This document shows positions 1 through 6,381 of a DNA stretch of 21,444 nucleotides, one piece after another. The DNA comes from CAYRPN01 sp964426135 (GTDB lineage Bacteria > Planctomycetota > Phycisphaerae > Phycisphaerales > Phycisphaeraceae): NCBI GenBank assembly GCA_964426135.1, contig CAYRPN010000105.1:1-21444 (forward strand), given 5' to 3'. The stretch's first letter is position 1, and the number at the start of each line of letters is the position of its first letter. The notes below the pieces were generated by a model. That model made no database searches and had not been told where the DNA came from. It saw only the letters and a program-made list of their open reading frames with translations. A program made the translations under genes and the position numbers.

Positions 1-66
1 TCCGGCTCTGTTCACGACTCCGAAACGCCCATTCCAACCGGTGTCAAGTACGCAATTGCCGGATGA
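1..66 (+). CDS. 3' end of an unidentified gene (partial)
   Basis: Frame 1 is open from the window edge to a TGA at 64-66 and encodes the last 21 residues of a protein ending VKYAIAG. The stop overlaps an ATG in an ATGA arrangement, which would be compatible with coupling to a downstream frame. The fragment is too short to assign to a family and could be chance. Confidence 0.4.
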   Translation, partial: SGSVHDSETPIPTGVKYAIAG

Positions 67-120
67 GCCGGAAAAATAGTCCCATGCCCAGTCGTGGAGC
101 ATCGCCGCGACGTTCCGCCG

Positions 121-129
121 TGCTAGAAT
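121..129 (+). promoter_or_regulatory. putative extended -10 element of the phosphotransferase gene
   Basis: TGC-TAGAAT matches an extended -10 box (TGn-TATAAT with one mismatch) 66 bases before the preferred ATG at 195. No good -35 box precedes it, as is usual for extended -10 promoters. The same TAGAAT word sits before the glycosyltransferase gene at 6333. It argues against the upstream ATG at 63 as the translation start. Confidence 0.4.
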
Positions 130-194
130 GCTCCGCCTTCCGGCTGGGCGTTCCACTCGCTTCGGCGAGCGCAAGACCTTCCTCCCACGACAGC

Positions 195-1502
195 ATGACA
201 GCCGCGAATCATCCCGCTGATGTGAACCAGGCCGCGACGGATTCCGCCGCCTTGAGCACCACGCTGCTCATGATGAACGGTGCGCCGGTGCCCAGCGCGG
301 CTGTTCCCAGCGCCGGCGTCCCCAGCGACGCGGCGCCCAGCGAGGCGATGCCTCACCTCGGCTCGATCCCCATCGCCACTTCGCCAACCGGTTCCGGCGC
401 GGTTTCATCCGCCTCGCCGCCCTCCAGTGCGGCGGCGCCGACCGGGGGCCTGCTTCCGAAAACCGGACACGAGAAGTTCGGCACCTTTGAACTGGCGATC
501 GTGATGTCGCACTACGACATCGGCGCGATCCGCAAGATCAAGGAATTCCCCCGCGGCTCGCGAAAAGCGCCCAAGCTCCTGATCAAGACGCAGAAAGAGG
601 CGTATCTCCTCAAGCGGCGGGCCAAGGGAAAAGACGACGCATTCAAGGTCGCTTTCTGCCACCAGCTTCAGCTTTACCTGGCGGGCAAGCAGTTCCCGCT
701 GCCGCACCTGATCGGCACGCGCGGCGAGAACAACTCGATGCTCCAGTGGGGCGAGCACGTCTACGAACTTTTCGAGTTCATCAAGGGCGTCGGGTACGAT
801 TCGTCGCTGGAGCAGACGGGCGATTCCGGCAAGATTCTCGCCATTTTTCACAAGCTGCTGCGCGACTTCAAGAGCGACTACACGCCCCCCACCGGCTCCT
901 ACCACGGCTCACGCTACGTCACCACCGCGCTCGATCGCATCCCCGCGACGCTGGGCAAGTTCAATCCGCTGGCGCGCACGGGGGATGAGATTCAGCAGCT
1001 CTCCAACACCATTCACGGCGCCTACGCCTCGGCCATGCTGCGGGTCAACGACCTGGGTCTGCTCAACTGGCCCGCGCAGATCGTCCACGCCGACTGGCAT
1101 CCGGGCAACATGCTCTTCCGCGGGCAGCGCGTCGTCGCGGTCATCGACTACGACGCGGCCCGCAACCAGCAGCGCATCATCGATGTCGCCAACGGAGCGC
1201 TGCAGTTCTCCATTCTCGGCGGCGGCGACGACCCGACCGCCTGGCCCGAAGGCATCGACGAAACGCGGTTCAAGGAATTCCTCACCCAGTACGACGGCAC
1301 GCCCGGAGGCCAGCTCAGCCGGGCGGAACTGAAGGCGATCCCCTGGCTGATGATCGAAGCGCTGATCGCCGAGGCCGCCATTCCCATCGCCAACACCGGC
1401 CAGTTCGCCCGCATGGCCGGCTACCAGTTCCTGTCCATGGTCGAACGCAAAGTGCGCTGGTTCCAGCAGAACGCGGACCGGCTGGCGGGAATCCTGGGTT
1501 GA
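195..1502 (+). CDS. APH-family phosphotransferase / small-molecule kinase
   Basis: The product is a 435-residue protein-kinase-like small-molecule phosphotransferase (APH/ChoK/homoserine kinase II group) that probably acts in the cytoplasm; its substrate cannot be told from sequence. The catalytic loop is HADWHPGN (residues 298-305, catalytic Asp300) and the metal-binding Asp is in VIDYD (Asp318). A conserved Lys lies in the N-lobe (LIKTQKEAYLLKRR). The first ~85 residues are Ala/Pro/Ser-rich low complexity with repeated PSxA units (see 291-349) and are probably disordered. I chose ATG 195 because the frame open from 63 runs across a likely -10 element and its first 44 residues look non-coding. 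ATG 63 overlaps the preceding stop (ATGA) and remains an alternative giving 479 residues. The family assignment is firm; start and substrate are not. Confidence 0.8.
   Translation: MTAANHPADVNQAATDSAALSTTLLMMNGAPVPSAAVPSAGVPSDAAPSEAMPHLGSIPIATSPTGSGAVSSASPPSSAAAPTGGLLPKTGHEKFGTFELAIVMSHYDIGAIRKIKEFPRGSRKAPKLLIKTQKEAYLLKRRAKGKDDAFKVAFCHQLQLYLAGKQFPLPHLIGTRGENNSMLQWGEHVYELFEFIKGVGYDSSLEQTGDSGKILAIFHKLLRDFKSDYTPPTGSYHGSRYVTTALDRIPATLGKFNPLARTGDEIQQLSNTIHGAYASAMLRVNDLGLLNWPAQIVHADWHPGNMLFRGQRVVAVIDYDAARNQQRIIDVANGALQFSILGGGDDPTAWPEGIDETRFKEFLTQYDGTPGGQLSRAELKAIPWLMIEALIAEAAIPIANTGQFARMAGYQFLSMVERKVRWFQQNADRLAGILG
291..349 (+). repeat. imperfect CCCAGCG repeat inside the phosphotransferase gene
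   Basis: The heptamer CCCAGCG occurs four times at 15-18 base intervals and encodes the PSAAVPSAGVPSDAAPSEA low-complexity stretch. It lies in the non-catalytic N-terminal tail, so length change here is probably tolerated. Confidence 0.6.
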
Positions 1503-1526
1503 CGCAGGGCGATGCCTTCCCCTGCG
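1503..1526 (+). terminator. weak hairpin just after the phosphotransferase stop
   Basis: CGCAGGG (1503-1509) pairs perfectly with CCCTGCG (1520-1526) around a 10-base loop, directly after the stop codon. There is no T-tract, so this is at best a weak or factor-assisted terminator. Confidence 0.25.
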
Positions 1527-1560
1527 GCTTCGCATCTCTTCGTTCACCGCTTTTTCGAGA

Positions 1561-1682
1561 GAACCACAAAGGACACAAAGTCACGAAGAACACGAAGAAC
1601 AGGATTGCGAATCAGAAATTGTTGATTTCATAGTCTCCGTTTCCTCTTTGTGTTCTCCGTGCTTTCGTGTCCTTTGCGGTTC
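1561..1682. repeat. long imperfect inverted repeat built of CACGAAG/CACAAAG units
   Basis: The arms 1561-1597 and 1646-1682 are 37 bases each and match at 31 of 37 positions when one is reverse-complemented, separated by 48 bases. The left arm starts GAACCACAAAGGACACAAAG; the right arm is its mirror. The arms are themselves made of short GGACACAAAG / GAACACGAAG sub-repeats. It fills most of the 219-base gap between two plus-strand genes. It resembles non-autonomous palindromic repeats that I recall as scattered in planctomycete and verrucomicrobial genomes; that memory was not checked. Confidence 0.7.
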
Positions 1683-1721
1683 CGCTGTTCTTGATGTTCC
1701 TCGTGATGAAATGAATCAACC

Positions 1722-2420
1722 ATGCGACTTCACCGAGCGATTGGGTTTCCCGTTCTCATCGCAATATCACTTCTCGCGGCCGGCCTGCGCGCCGAGATTT
1801 CCGCGGGCGATCTGTCGGCTCTCGGCGACGCCGAGTACGACAAGCGGCATGCCGCCACGAAAAAACTGCTGGCGGATGTGAAGATCACGCGCGGGGACAT
1901 CGCCGCCGCCTATCGCCAGGCGACGAGCGCGGAGCAGAAGCAGCGCTTGCTGACGATCGGCCGGCATCACGTGCTGCGCCTGATGCGGCAGGAGAAAGAC
2001 GCCGAGAGCAGGCTGGGCGCGCTGGGCTTAAGGCACGAACCGGTCAACGCCGAGGATCTCCCCGACGTCAAGCAGCCGGCCGTGCGCGTCCGGCGAACGC
2101 TGCCGGGATTCCCCGCGCATGCCGTGCTTGAAGCGGGCGATCTGATCCTGGCGGTCGACGGCAACTTCTTTCAACCCAATATCACCAACGAGCAAATCTC
2201 AACCCAGTTCGGCGACTGGATCCAGCGCGTCGTCCCGGGAAAAACCACCAAGCTCACCATCATGCGCGGCGGCAAGCAGATCGAAGCTCAGACCGTCGTC
2301 GCCAGCCTCGACGCACTGCGGATGATGTTCGACGTCCACGGCGGCGTGCAGCAGTCGTACAACAACGAGTGGCTGCGATTTCAACGGACGCTGGAGCCGG
2401 AAACGGCGAAGGAAGAGTGA
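1722..2420 (+). CDS. secreted PDZ-domain protein
   Basis: This 232-residue protein starts with a signal peptide (MRLHR, hydrophobic FPVLIAISLLAAGL, likely cleavage after LRA near residue 24), so it should be exported. A helical region rich in charged residues (about 25-105) is followed by a PDZ-like fold (about 118-200): VRVRRTLPGFPAHAVLEAGD, then LILAVDG, then LTIMRGGKQIE, the usual 'GD-ILAVDG ... RGG' signature. No protease domain is present, so unlike DegP/HtrA it can only bind peptides or act as an adaptor. The ATG is the first in frame after the inverted-repeat region and directly precedes the signal peptide; no clear Shine-Dalgarno is visible. It is convergent with pgl. The specific role is unknown. 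Confidence 0.75.
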   Translation: MRLHRAIGFPVLIAISLLAAGLRAEISAGDLSALGDAEYDKRHAATKKLLADVKITRGDIAAAYRQATSAEQKQRLLTIGRHHVLRLMRQEKDAESRLGALGLRHEPVNAEDLPDVKQPAVRVRRTLPGFPAHAVLEAGDLILAVDGNFFQPNITNEQISTQFGDWIQRVVPGKTTKLTIMRGGKQIEAQTVVASLDALRMMFDVHGGVQQSYNNEWLRFQRTLEPETAKEE

Positions 2421-2436
2421 TCGATCCGGCATGCAC

Positions 2437-2561
2437 GTAGGGTGCGTCAAGGCCCGGCGCGGACGCACCGGCCCGGCGCGCTGAAACGAGCTCGATTCTT
2501 CTGAATTCGATAGTCCCGGGTTCACGGTGGTGCGTCCGCGCCAAGCCTTGACGCACCCTAC
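2437..2561. repeat. REP/BIME-like inverted repeat between convergent genes
   Basis: The arms 2437-2469 and 2529-2561 (33 bases each) are inverse copies with 31 of 33 matches. The outer foot is GTAGGGTGCGTCAAGGC. Sixty-odd bases between the arms hold an imperfect small hairpin (CGATTCTTCTGAATTCG). The element fills the gap between the stop of the PDZ gene (2420) and the stop of pgl (2583) and may serve as a bidirectional terminator. The GTAG foot is the hallmark of REP sequences mobilised by RAYT (Y1 tyrosine) transposases; no such transposase is in the window. Confidence 0.7.
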
Positions 2562-2582
2562 AGGAACGCCGTGGCATCGCCC

Positions 2583-3401
2583 TCAGGCCACCCCTGCGGC
2601 GGCGTTGTCGAGCCACCACGTCAGCGTCCCGTCGGGCGTCGGCATGATGCCGGTGATCGGCATGTTCGCAATGTCCGGCCCCTTCTCGCGCAGCTGCTTG
2701 TCCACCTTCTGCAACGTCGCCAGCTTTTTCGCACCGACGCATAGCACGCCCAACTCGCGGGCCGCGTTGAGCAGCGGATAGGTCATCGTCACGCGCGGCG
2801 GCGGCGTCACGTTGGGGCCGTCGTTGTTGAAGATCCAGCGCGTGTTTTCCTTCAGGCCGGGCGAGCCGGGGAACAGGCTGGCCGTGTGCGTGTCGTCGCC
2901 CATGCCGAGCAGGACGAAGTCGAGGCGGGGAATGGCGGACGATTTCGGATTTAGGATTTCGGATATCGGATTTGAAGAGCCGGGCCTCGCCGCCTCGAGC
3001 GATTCGAACACGCGCGTCATCTCTTCGATGTAAGCCGTCGCGGGATCCGTCAGCAGCACGGGCATCGGATGCAGTTGCCGGGTCTTGACGGGAAGGTGAT
3101 CGGTCAGCACCCGGCGGATCATGCGCCAGTTCGATTTCTCGTGATCCTCCGGCACCCGCCTTTCGTCCACGATCCAGATGTGCGTCTGCTTCCACGGCAC
3201 CGCCCGGTAGCGCGGGTCGATGATCAGCCGCTGATAAAACGGCTCAGGCGTGGACCCGCCGGAGAGGGCGAGGTGAAACGCGCCGCGATCCTTGACCGCC
3301 GCCGCCGCCGATCTCATCAGCGCATGGGCGAGGTCGTCGAAGAGTTGATCGACGGATGCGACGTGGATGGTGCCGGGGAGTTTGAGAGATGTCACGGACA
3401 T
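2583..3401 (-). CDS. pgl: 6-phosphogluconolactonase
   Basis: This enzyme hydrolyses 6-phosphogluconolactone to 6-phosphogluconate, the step after glucose-6-phosphate dehydrogenase, in the cytoplasm. The 272-residue product shows the sugar-phosphate loop LSGGSTP (46-52), WIVDERRVP (76-84) and GMGDDTHTASLFPG (167-180), the family's GMGxDGHTASLFP motif with Thr in place of the second Gly. The start MSVTSLKLPG at 3401 overlaps the stop of the upstream membrane-protein gene by 10 bases, suggesting coupled translation; the ORF extends 24 codons further upstream, but that part lies wholly in the upstream gene. Residues about 139-157 (RPGSSNPISEILNPKSSAI) are an insertion relative to typical family members and are encoded by an ATTTCGG heptamer repeat (2942-2976). 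It forms an operon with zwf two genes upstream. Confidence 0.93.
   Translation of the reverse strand: MSVTSLKLPGTIHVASVDQLFDDLAHALMRSAAAAVKDRGAFHLALSGGSTPEPFYQRLIIDPRYRAVPWKQTHIWIVDERRVPEDHEKSNWRMIRRVLTDHLPVKTRQLHPMPVLLTDPATAYIEEMTRVFESLEAARPGSSNPISEILNPKSSAIPRLDFVLLGMGDDTHTASLFPGSPGLKENTRWIFNNDGPNVTPPPRVTMTYPLLNAARELGVLCVGAKKLATLQKVDKQLREKGPDIANMPITGIMPTPDGTLTWWLDNAAAGVA
2942..2976 (-). repeat. in-frame heptamer repeat (ATTTCGG)n inside pgl
   Basis: Five successive 7-base units read on the plus strand are ATTTCGG, ATTTAGG, ATTTCGG, ATATCGG and ATTTGAA. On the coding strand they encode SNPISEILNPKSS just before the conserved RLDFVLLGMG. The repeat is AT-rich in a GC-rich gene. A TAA present in the coding strand (CCTAAAT) falls out of frame, so the open frame is not automatic. 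Confidence 0.85.
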
Positions 3402-3886
3402 TTGGAAGATTCTTCGTCCTTGGGGGCAATCAGTTCGTCTTTGAAAGCTCGCCGATACGGATTGGTTGGACACACAAGCAGTTGTTTCTCACTGCCAATC
3501 GCGGTTTTCCAGTCGATGACCTTGAATTTAATGACTGTGCCGTTCCATTCGTACGCAAAAACGGCAATGCGTGCATTCGCTCCCAATATGGGCGAGTTGG
3601 CGCCAACAACACGCGCGCAAACCTCGATCCCCCGCTCGTAAAGTTCAATCGCACGGCGTACTAGCCACCACGCGGTCCCGAGAGTGCCAACGGTTGTGGC
3701 AGCAGCCACATAAAGCGGTTTCCACCCATAGGTTTCAAACTTCCACATGGCCACCACCGCAAGAAACCAAGCGATGACCGTTACAGCCCCAGCACCGATG
3801 TAATACCGACCGTAGATTCGCTGGCGAGCGACTCTGCCAATGCGCCTTACAGTCGGCGTCGTTGACTGCTGCAATTGGGGGGCCAC
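3392..3886 (-). CDS. small two-helix membrane protein, DUF3592-like
   Basis: The product has 164 residues from the GTG at 3886, which is preceded by GGAG with 7-base spacing (GGAGCACCGCT). An ATG at 3940, overlapping the zwf stop by 29 bases, is the alternative and gives 182 residues. Two membrane helices (YYIGAGAVTVIAWFLAVVAM and PLYVAAATTVGTLGTAWWLV) are followed by a soluble beta-rich tail: GIEVCARVVG, FAYEWNGTVIKFKVIDW, LLVCPTNPYRRAF. That order (Val-rich strand, Y-x-W/Y-x-G turn, final P-x-NP-x-x-A) resembles DUF3592. It sits between zwf and pgl with a visibly lower GC content, about half GC around 3721-3780. Its link to sugar metabolism is doubtful. Family call moderate, function unknown. 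Confidence 0.6.
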   Translation of the reverse strand: MAPQLQQSTTPTVRRIGRVARQRIYGRYYIGAGAVTVIAWFLAVVAMWKFETYGWKPLYVAAATTVGTLGTAWWLVRRAIELYERGIEVCARVVGANSPILGANARIAVFAYEWNGTVIKFKVIDWKTAIGSEKQLLVCPTNPYRRAFKDELIAPKDEESSKCP

Positions 3887-3911
3887 AGCGGTGCTCCAAA
3901 GTGATCTCGGC

Positions 3912-5432
3912 TCACAACGGATTATGCCAATGCCGGCCATCCTTCGCCATGAGAATGTCCGACGCTGACGGTCCCCAGGTGCCGGCCGCGTAGTTGGGCA
4001 GATCGTCCTGCGGGTTCGCCTTCCAGTAATCGAGCACCGGTTGCACCGCGGCCCAGGCGATTTCGATTTCGTCGCGGTGCTTGAACAGCGTCAGGTCGCC
4101 GCGAACGCAGTCGTGGATCAGCGTCGCGTAGCCGTCGCCCGGCTCAGCTTTCCATTCCTTGATGTAGTCGAACTCCATGTTCACGTCCTTGATGCGCAGG
4201 CCCGTGCCCGGCACTTTTCCCTCGAAGCGAATCTTGATGCCTTCATCGGGCTGGACGTTGATGATGATCTGGTTGGGCTTGAGCTTCTGCGCCTCGTTGC
4301 GGAACAGGCAGTGCGGCGTGGGCTTGAAGGTGAGCACGATCTCGGTCAGCTTCTTCGCCATCGCCTTGCCGCTGCGGACGTAGAACGGCACGCCGCCCCA
4401 GCGCCAGGTGTCGATGTAGAGCTTCATCGCCGAGTACGTGTCGGTCTGCGATTCGGGCGCGACGCCCTTCTCATTGCGGTAAGCCGGAATCACTTTGCCG
4501 GCGACCTGGCCTTCGCCGTACTGGCCCTTGACCGCCATGTGCGGCACGTCGTCGTACTTGGGGATGCGCATCGCCTTGAAAATCTTGATCTTCTCGGTGC
4601 GGATGTCGTCCGCATTCATGCCCACGGGCGGCTCCATCGCCATGACGGACACGACTTGCAAAAGATGGCTCTGCACCATGTCGCGCATCGCGCCGCCGGT
4701 GGGGCCGTCGTAGTAGGAGCCGCGGCCCTCGACGCCGACCGTCTCCGTCGCGGTGACCTGCACGTGGTCGAGGTAAATGTTGTTCCACAGCGGCTCGAAG
4801 ATCGCGTTGGCGAAACGCACCACCAAGAGGTTCTGCACGAGTTCCTTGCCCAGGTAGTGGTCGATGCGGTAGATCGCCTCTTCATCGAAGACGCCGGCGA
4901 GAGTCATGTTCAGCCTGGCCGCGGATTTCGGATCGGAGCCAAAGGGCTTCTCCACGATGATGCGCTGCCAGGGCTTGGCGCTCTTGTCGATCGAGCACCA
5001 CTGCTTGCCTTCGGTGACCAGCCCGCTGGCGCCGATCTGCTGAATGGTCGGCTCGAAGAACTGCGGCGACATGGAGAGGTAGAAGAGTATGTTCTGCCCC
5101 GTGCCATGTTCCTTGGCGACGGCTTCGATGCGTGCCTTGAGCGCGGGGGTGTCTTCGCTCTTGGTCGAGTCGCCGGCGTGGTAATGCACGTGCTTGGCGA
5201 AAGCCTTCCACGCTTCAACGTCCGGATATTTTTTCTTGCCGAACTCGTACATCGCCTCGCGGAAGCCGTCGTCGCTCATCTCCGTGCGGCTGACGCCCAT
5301 GACGGCGAAGTTGGCCGGCAGCATCTTCTTCGTGTAGAGATCGAAGAGAGCGGGGATCAGCTTGCGCTTGGTCAGATCGCCCGAGGCGCCGAAGATGACG
5401 ATCAGGCACGGTGAAACGGTGGGGTTGGCCAT
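3912..5432 (-). CDS. zwf: glucose-6-phosphate 1-dehydrogenase
   Basis: The enzyme oxidises glucose 6-phosphate to 6-phosphogluconolactone with reduction of NADP, the committing step of the oxidative pentose phosphate (or Entner-Doudoroff) pathway, in the cytoplasm. The 506-residue length is normal for the family. Seen directly: the dinucleotide-binding loop GASGDLTKRK (15-24), EKPFG, the active-site signature RIDHYLGKE (189-197, with His192 and the catalytic His further on in the same fold), and the C-terminal AAGTWGPSASDIL. The ATG at 5432 gives MANPTVSPCLIVIFGASGDL, the usual short lead-in. It is the first gene of a minus-strand operon with the DUF3592-like gene and pgl. No insertion is evident here, unlike pgl. 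Confidence 0.97.
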   Translation of the reverse strand: MANPTVSPCLIVIFGASGDLTKRKLIPALFDLYTKKMLPANFAVMGVSRTEMSDDGFREAMYEFGKKKYPDVEAWKAFAKHVHYHAGDSTKSEDTPALKARIEAVAKEHGTGQNILFYLSMSPQFFEPTIQQIGASGLVTEGKQWCSIDKSAKPWQRIIVEKPFGSDPKSAARLNMTLAGVFDEEAIYRIDHYLGKELVQNLLVVRFANAIFEPLWNNIYLDHVQVTATETVGVEGRGSYYDGPTGGAMRDMVQSHLLQVVSVMAMEPPVGMNADDIRTEKIKIFKAMRIPKYDDVPHMAVKGQYGEGQVAGKVIPAYRNEKGVAPESQTDTYSAMKLYIDTWRWGGVPFYVRSGKAMAKKLTEIVLTFKPTPHCLFRNEAQKLKPNQIIINVQPDEGIKIRFEGKVPGTGLRIKDVNMEFDYIKEWKAEPGDGYATLIHDCVRGDLTLFKHRDEIEIAWAAVQPVLDYWKANPQDDLPNYAAGTWGPSASDILMAKDGRHWHNPL

Positions 5433-5595
5433 GGCGGGAATGAGAATCGAAAGGGAGGGTTAAAGCAAGGGCGGAACGGCAAAATTACACACGACCGTTT
5501 AGCGGAAACGCCGAAGGCGTCTGGCGGAACGACTGGGCGCACCCGACCGCGCAGTCCAGTGCGACGCACGAATGCCCGATGCAATCACCGCGCGG
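5433..5595. other. intergenic region upstream of zwf
   Basis: This 163-base gap between two minus-strand genes must hold the zwf leader. I see no convincing -35/-10 pair; a weak GTGTAATTT stretch on the minus strand near 5485-5495 is the only AT-rich candidate. No repeat or RNA gene is apparent. Confidence 0.4.
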
Positions 5596-6168
5596 TCAAC
5601 TGCCGGGCGGTCTGTTCAGATATCGGCGAATGCACCGGCCGGCAATAAATCGTTCGCCGAGTTGCGCGATCAATACCAGTCCGACCAGGGGCACGGAGCC
5701 GAGCAGCATCGTCCAATCGGAACTGAAGCATGTGCCGATGGTCCAGATGCCGCCAAACACCCCGGCGATGTAGAACGCGAAGATGATGTGACTGAGCAGC
5801 GCCAGCCACAGGCCTTCGCCGGAGTCGAAATGTTCCCACGCGCGGTAGACGAACATGCTCCAGACCATCACCGCGAGCAGCGGGAAATAAACCCGACCAA
5901 TTCCGTCGGCCAGAATTCCTTCGGGATGCAGTGGCCCCAGAAGAAGGTACAGCAGGGCTGAAACCACGCTGACAACCACCGGCATGTAAACCGTCGTCAT
6001 CCCCGGCGCCTGATGCCAGGGTTTCGTCCACCGGCGGTTCACCAGTTCCGCAACATCGCACTCCCGCCCGCATTCCGGGCAGTTCACCACCGCCCCGTGC
6101 AGCCCGCGCAGGTTGTACTGGCAGTTGGGACAGGCGAGGTCGTTCTGGATTTCGTCGATGACCGACAT
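5596..6168 (-). CDS. zinc-ribbon membrane protein of planctomycete type
   Basis: The 190-residue product begins with a zinc ribbon: Cys13-x2-Cys16 in CPNCQYNLRGL and Cys30-x2-Cys33 in NCPECGREC. About four hydrophobic segments follow (VYMPVVVSVVSALLYLLL, VYFPLLAVMVWSMFVY, LALLSHIIFAFYIAGVFGGI, LLGSVPLVGLVLIAQLG). The N-terminal ribbon followed by several helices is a recurrent planctomycete architecture with no known function. I chose the ATG at 6168 because GGGAGG lies 3 bases upstream and the ribbon starts at once; the frame stays open to 6375, but that part lies in the promoter region of the divergent gene. An inverted repeat (6178-6207) overlaps its leader. Confidence 0.75.
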   Translation of the reverse strand: MSVIDEIQNDLACPNCQYNLRGLHGAVVNCPECGRECDVAELVNRRWTKPWHQAPGMTTVYMPVVVSVVSALLYLLLGPLHPEGILADGIGRVYFPLLAVMVWSMFVYRAWEHFDSGEGLWLALLSHIIFAFYIAGVFGGIWTIGTCFSSDWTMLLGSVPLVGLVLIAQLGERFIAGRCIRRYLNRPPGS

Positions 6169-6177
6169 GGGCCTCCC

Positions 6178-6207
6178 GCGAAACGCCGCACATTCGGCGC
6201 GTTTCGC
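6178..6207. promoter_or_regulatory. inverted repeat in the leader of the zinc-ribbon gene
   Basis: GCGAAACGC (6178-6186) is a perfect inverse copy of 6199-6207, with a nested CCG/CGG pairing inside. On the minus-strand transcript it ends right against the GGGAGG ribosome-binding site, so it could be a leader hairpin or a dyad operator. No regulator can be named. Confidence 0.35.
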
Positions 6208-6332
6208 CTGTGCCACGAAGTTTACCGCGCGGCCGATTCTCCAGTGTCGTTCGGATTCGCCGTGCCGATGCATCGCCGCGAATCCGGACTGCACGCACGG
6301 CAACACCCCTTTCACCGCACCTCGGTCCGCCT

Positions 6333-6338
6333 TAGAAT
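6333..6338 (+). promoter_or_regulatory. putative -10 element of the glycosyltransferase gene
   Basis: TAGAAT lies 43 bases before the ATG at 6382, which leaves a leader of roughly 37 bases. It is the same word as at 124-129. No clear -35 is visible. Confidence 0.35.
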
Positions 6339-6381
6339 CATCAGCGTCGCGGCCGCGGGTCGCCTGCCGGTCCAACGCCTC

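Noticed and set aside
2437..2561. Considered as an insertion sequence
   Set aside because: The element is only 125 bases and has no transposase frame; a non-autonomous REP-like repeat fits better.
4041..5414. 457-residue open frame on the plus strand opposite zwf
   Set aside because: It is antisense to a full-length, clearly functional zwf; the frame is open because of GC-rich codon bias and is His/Val/Asp-rich with no family resemblance.
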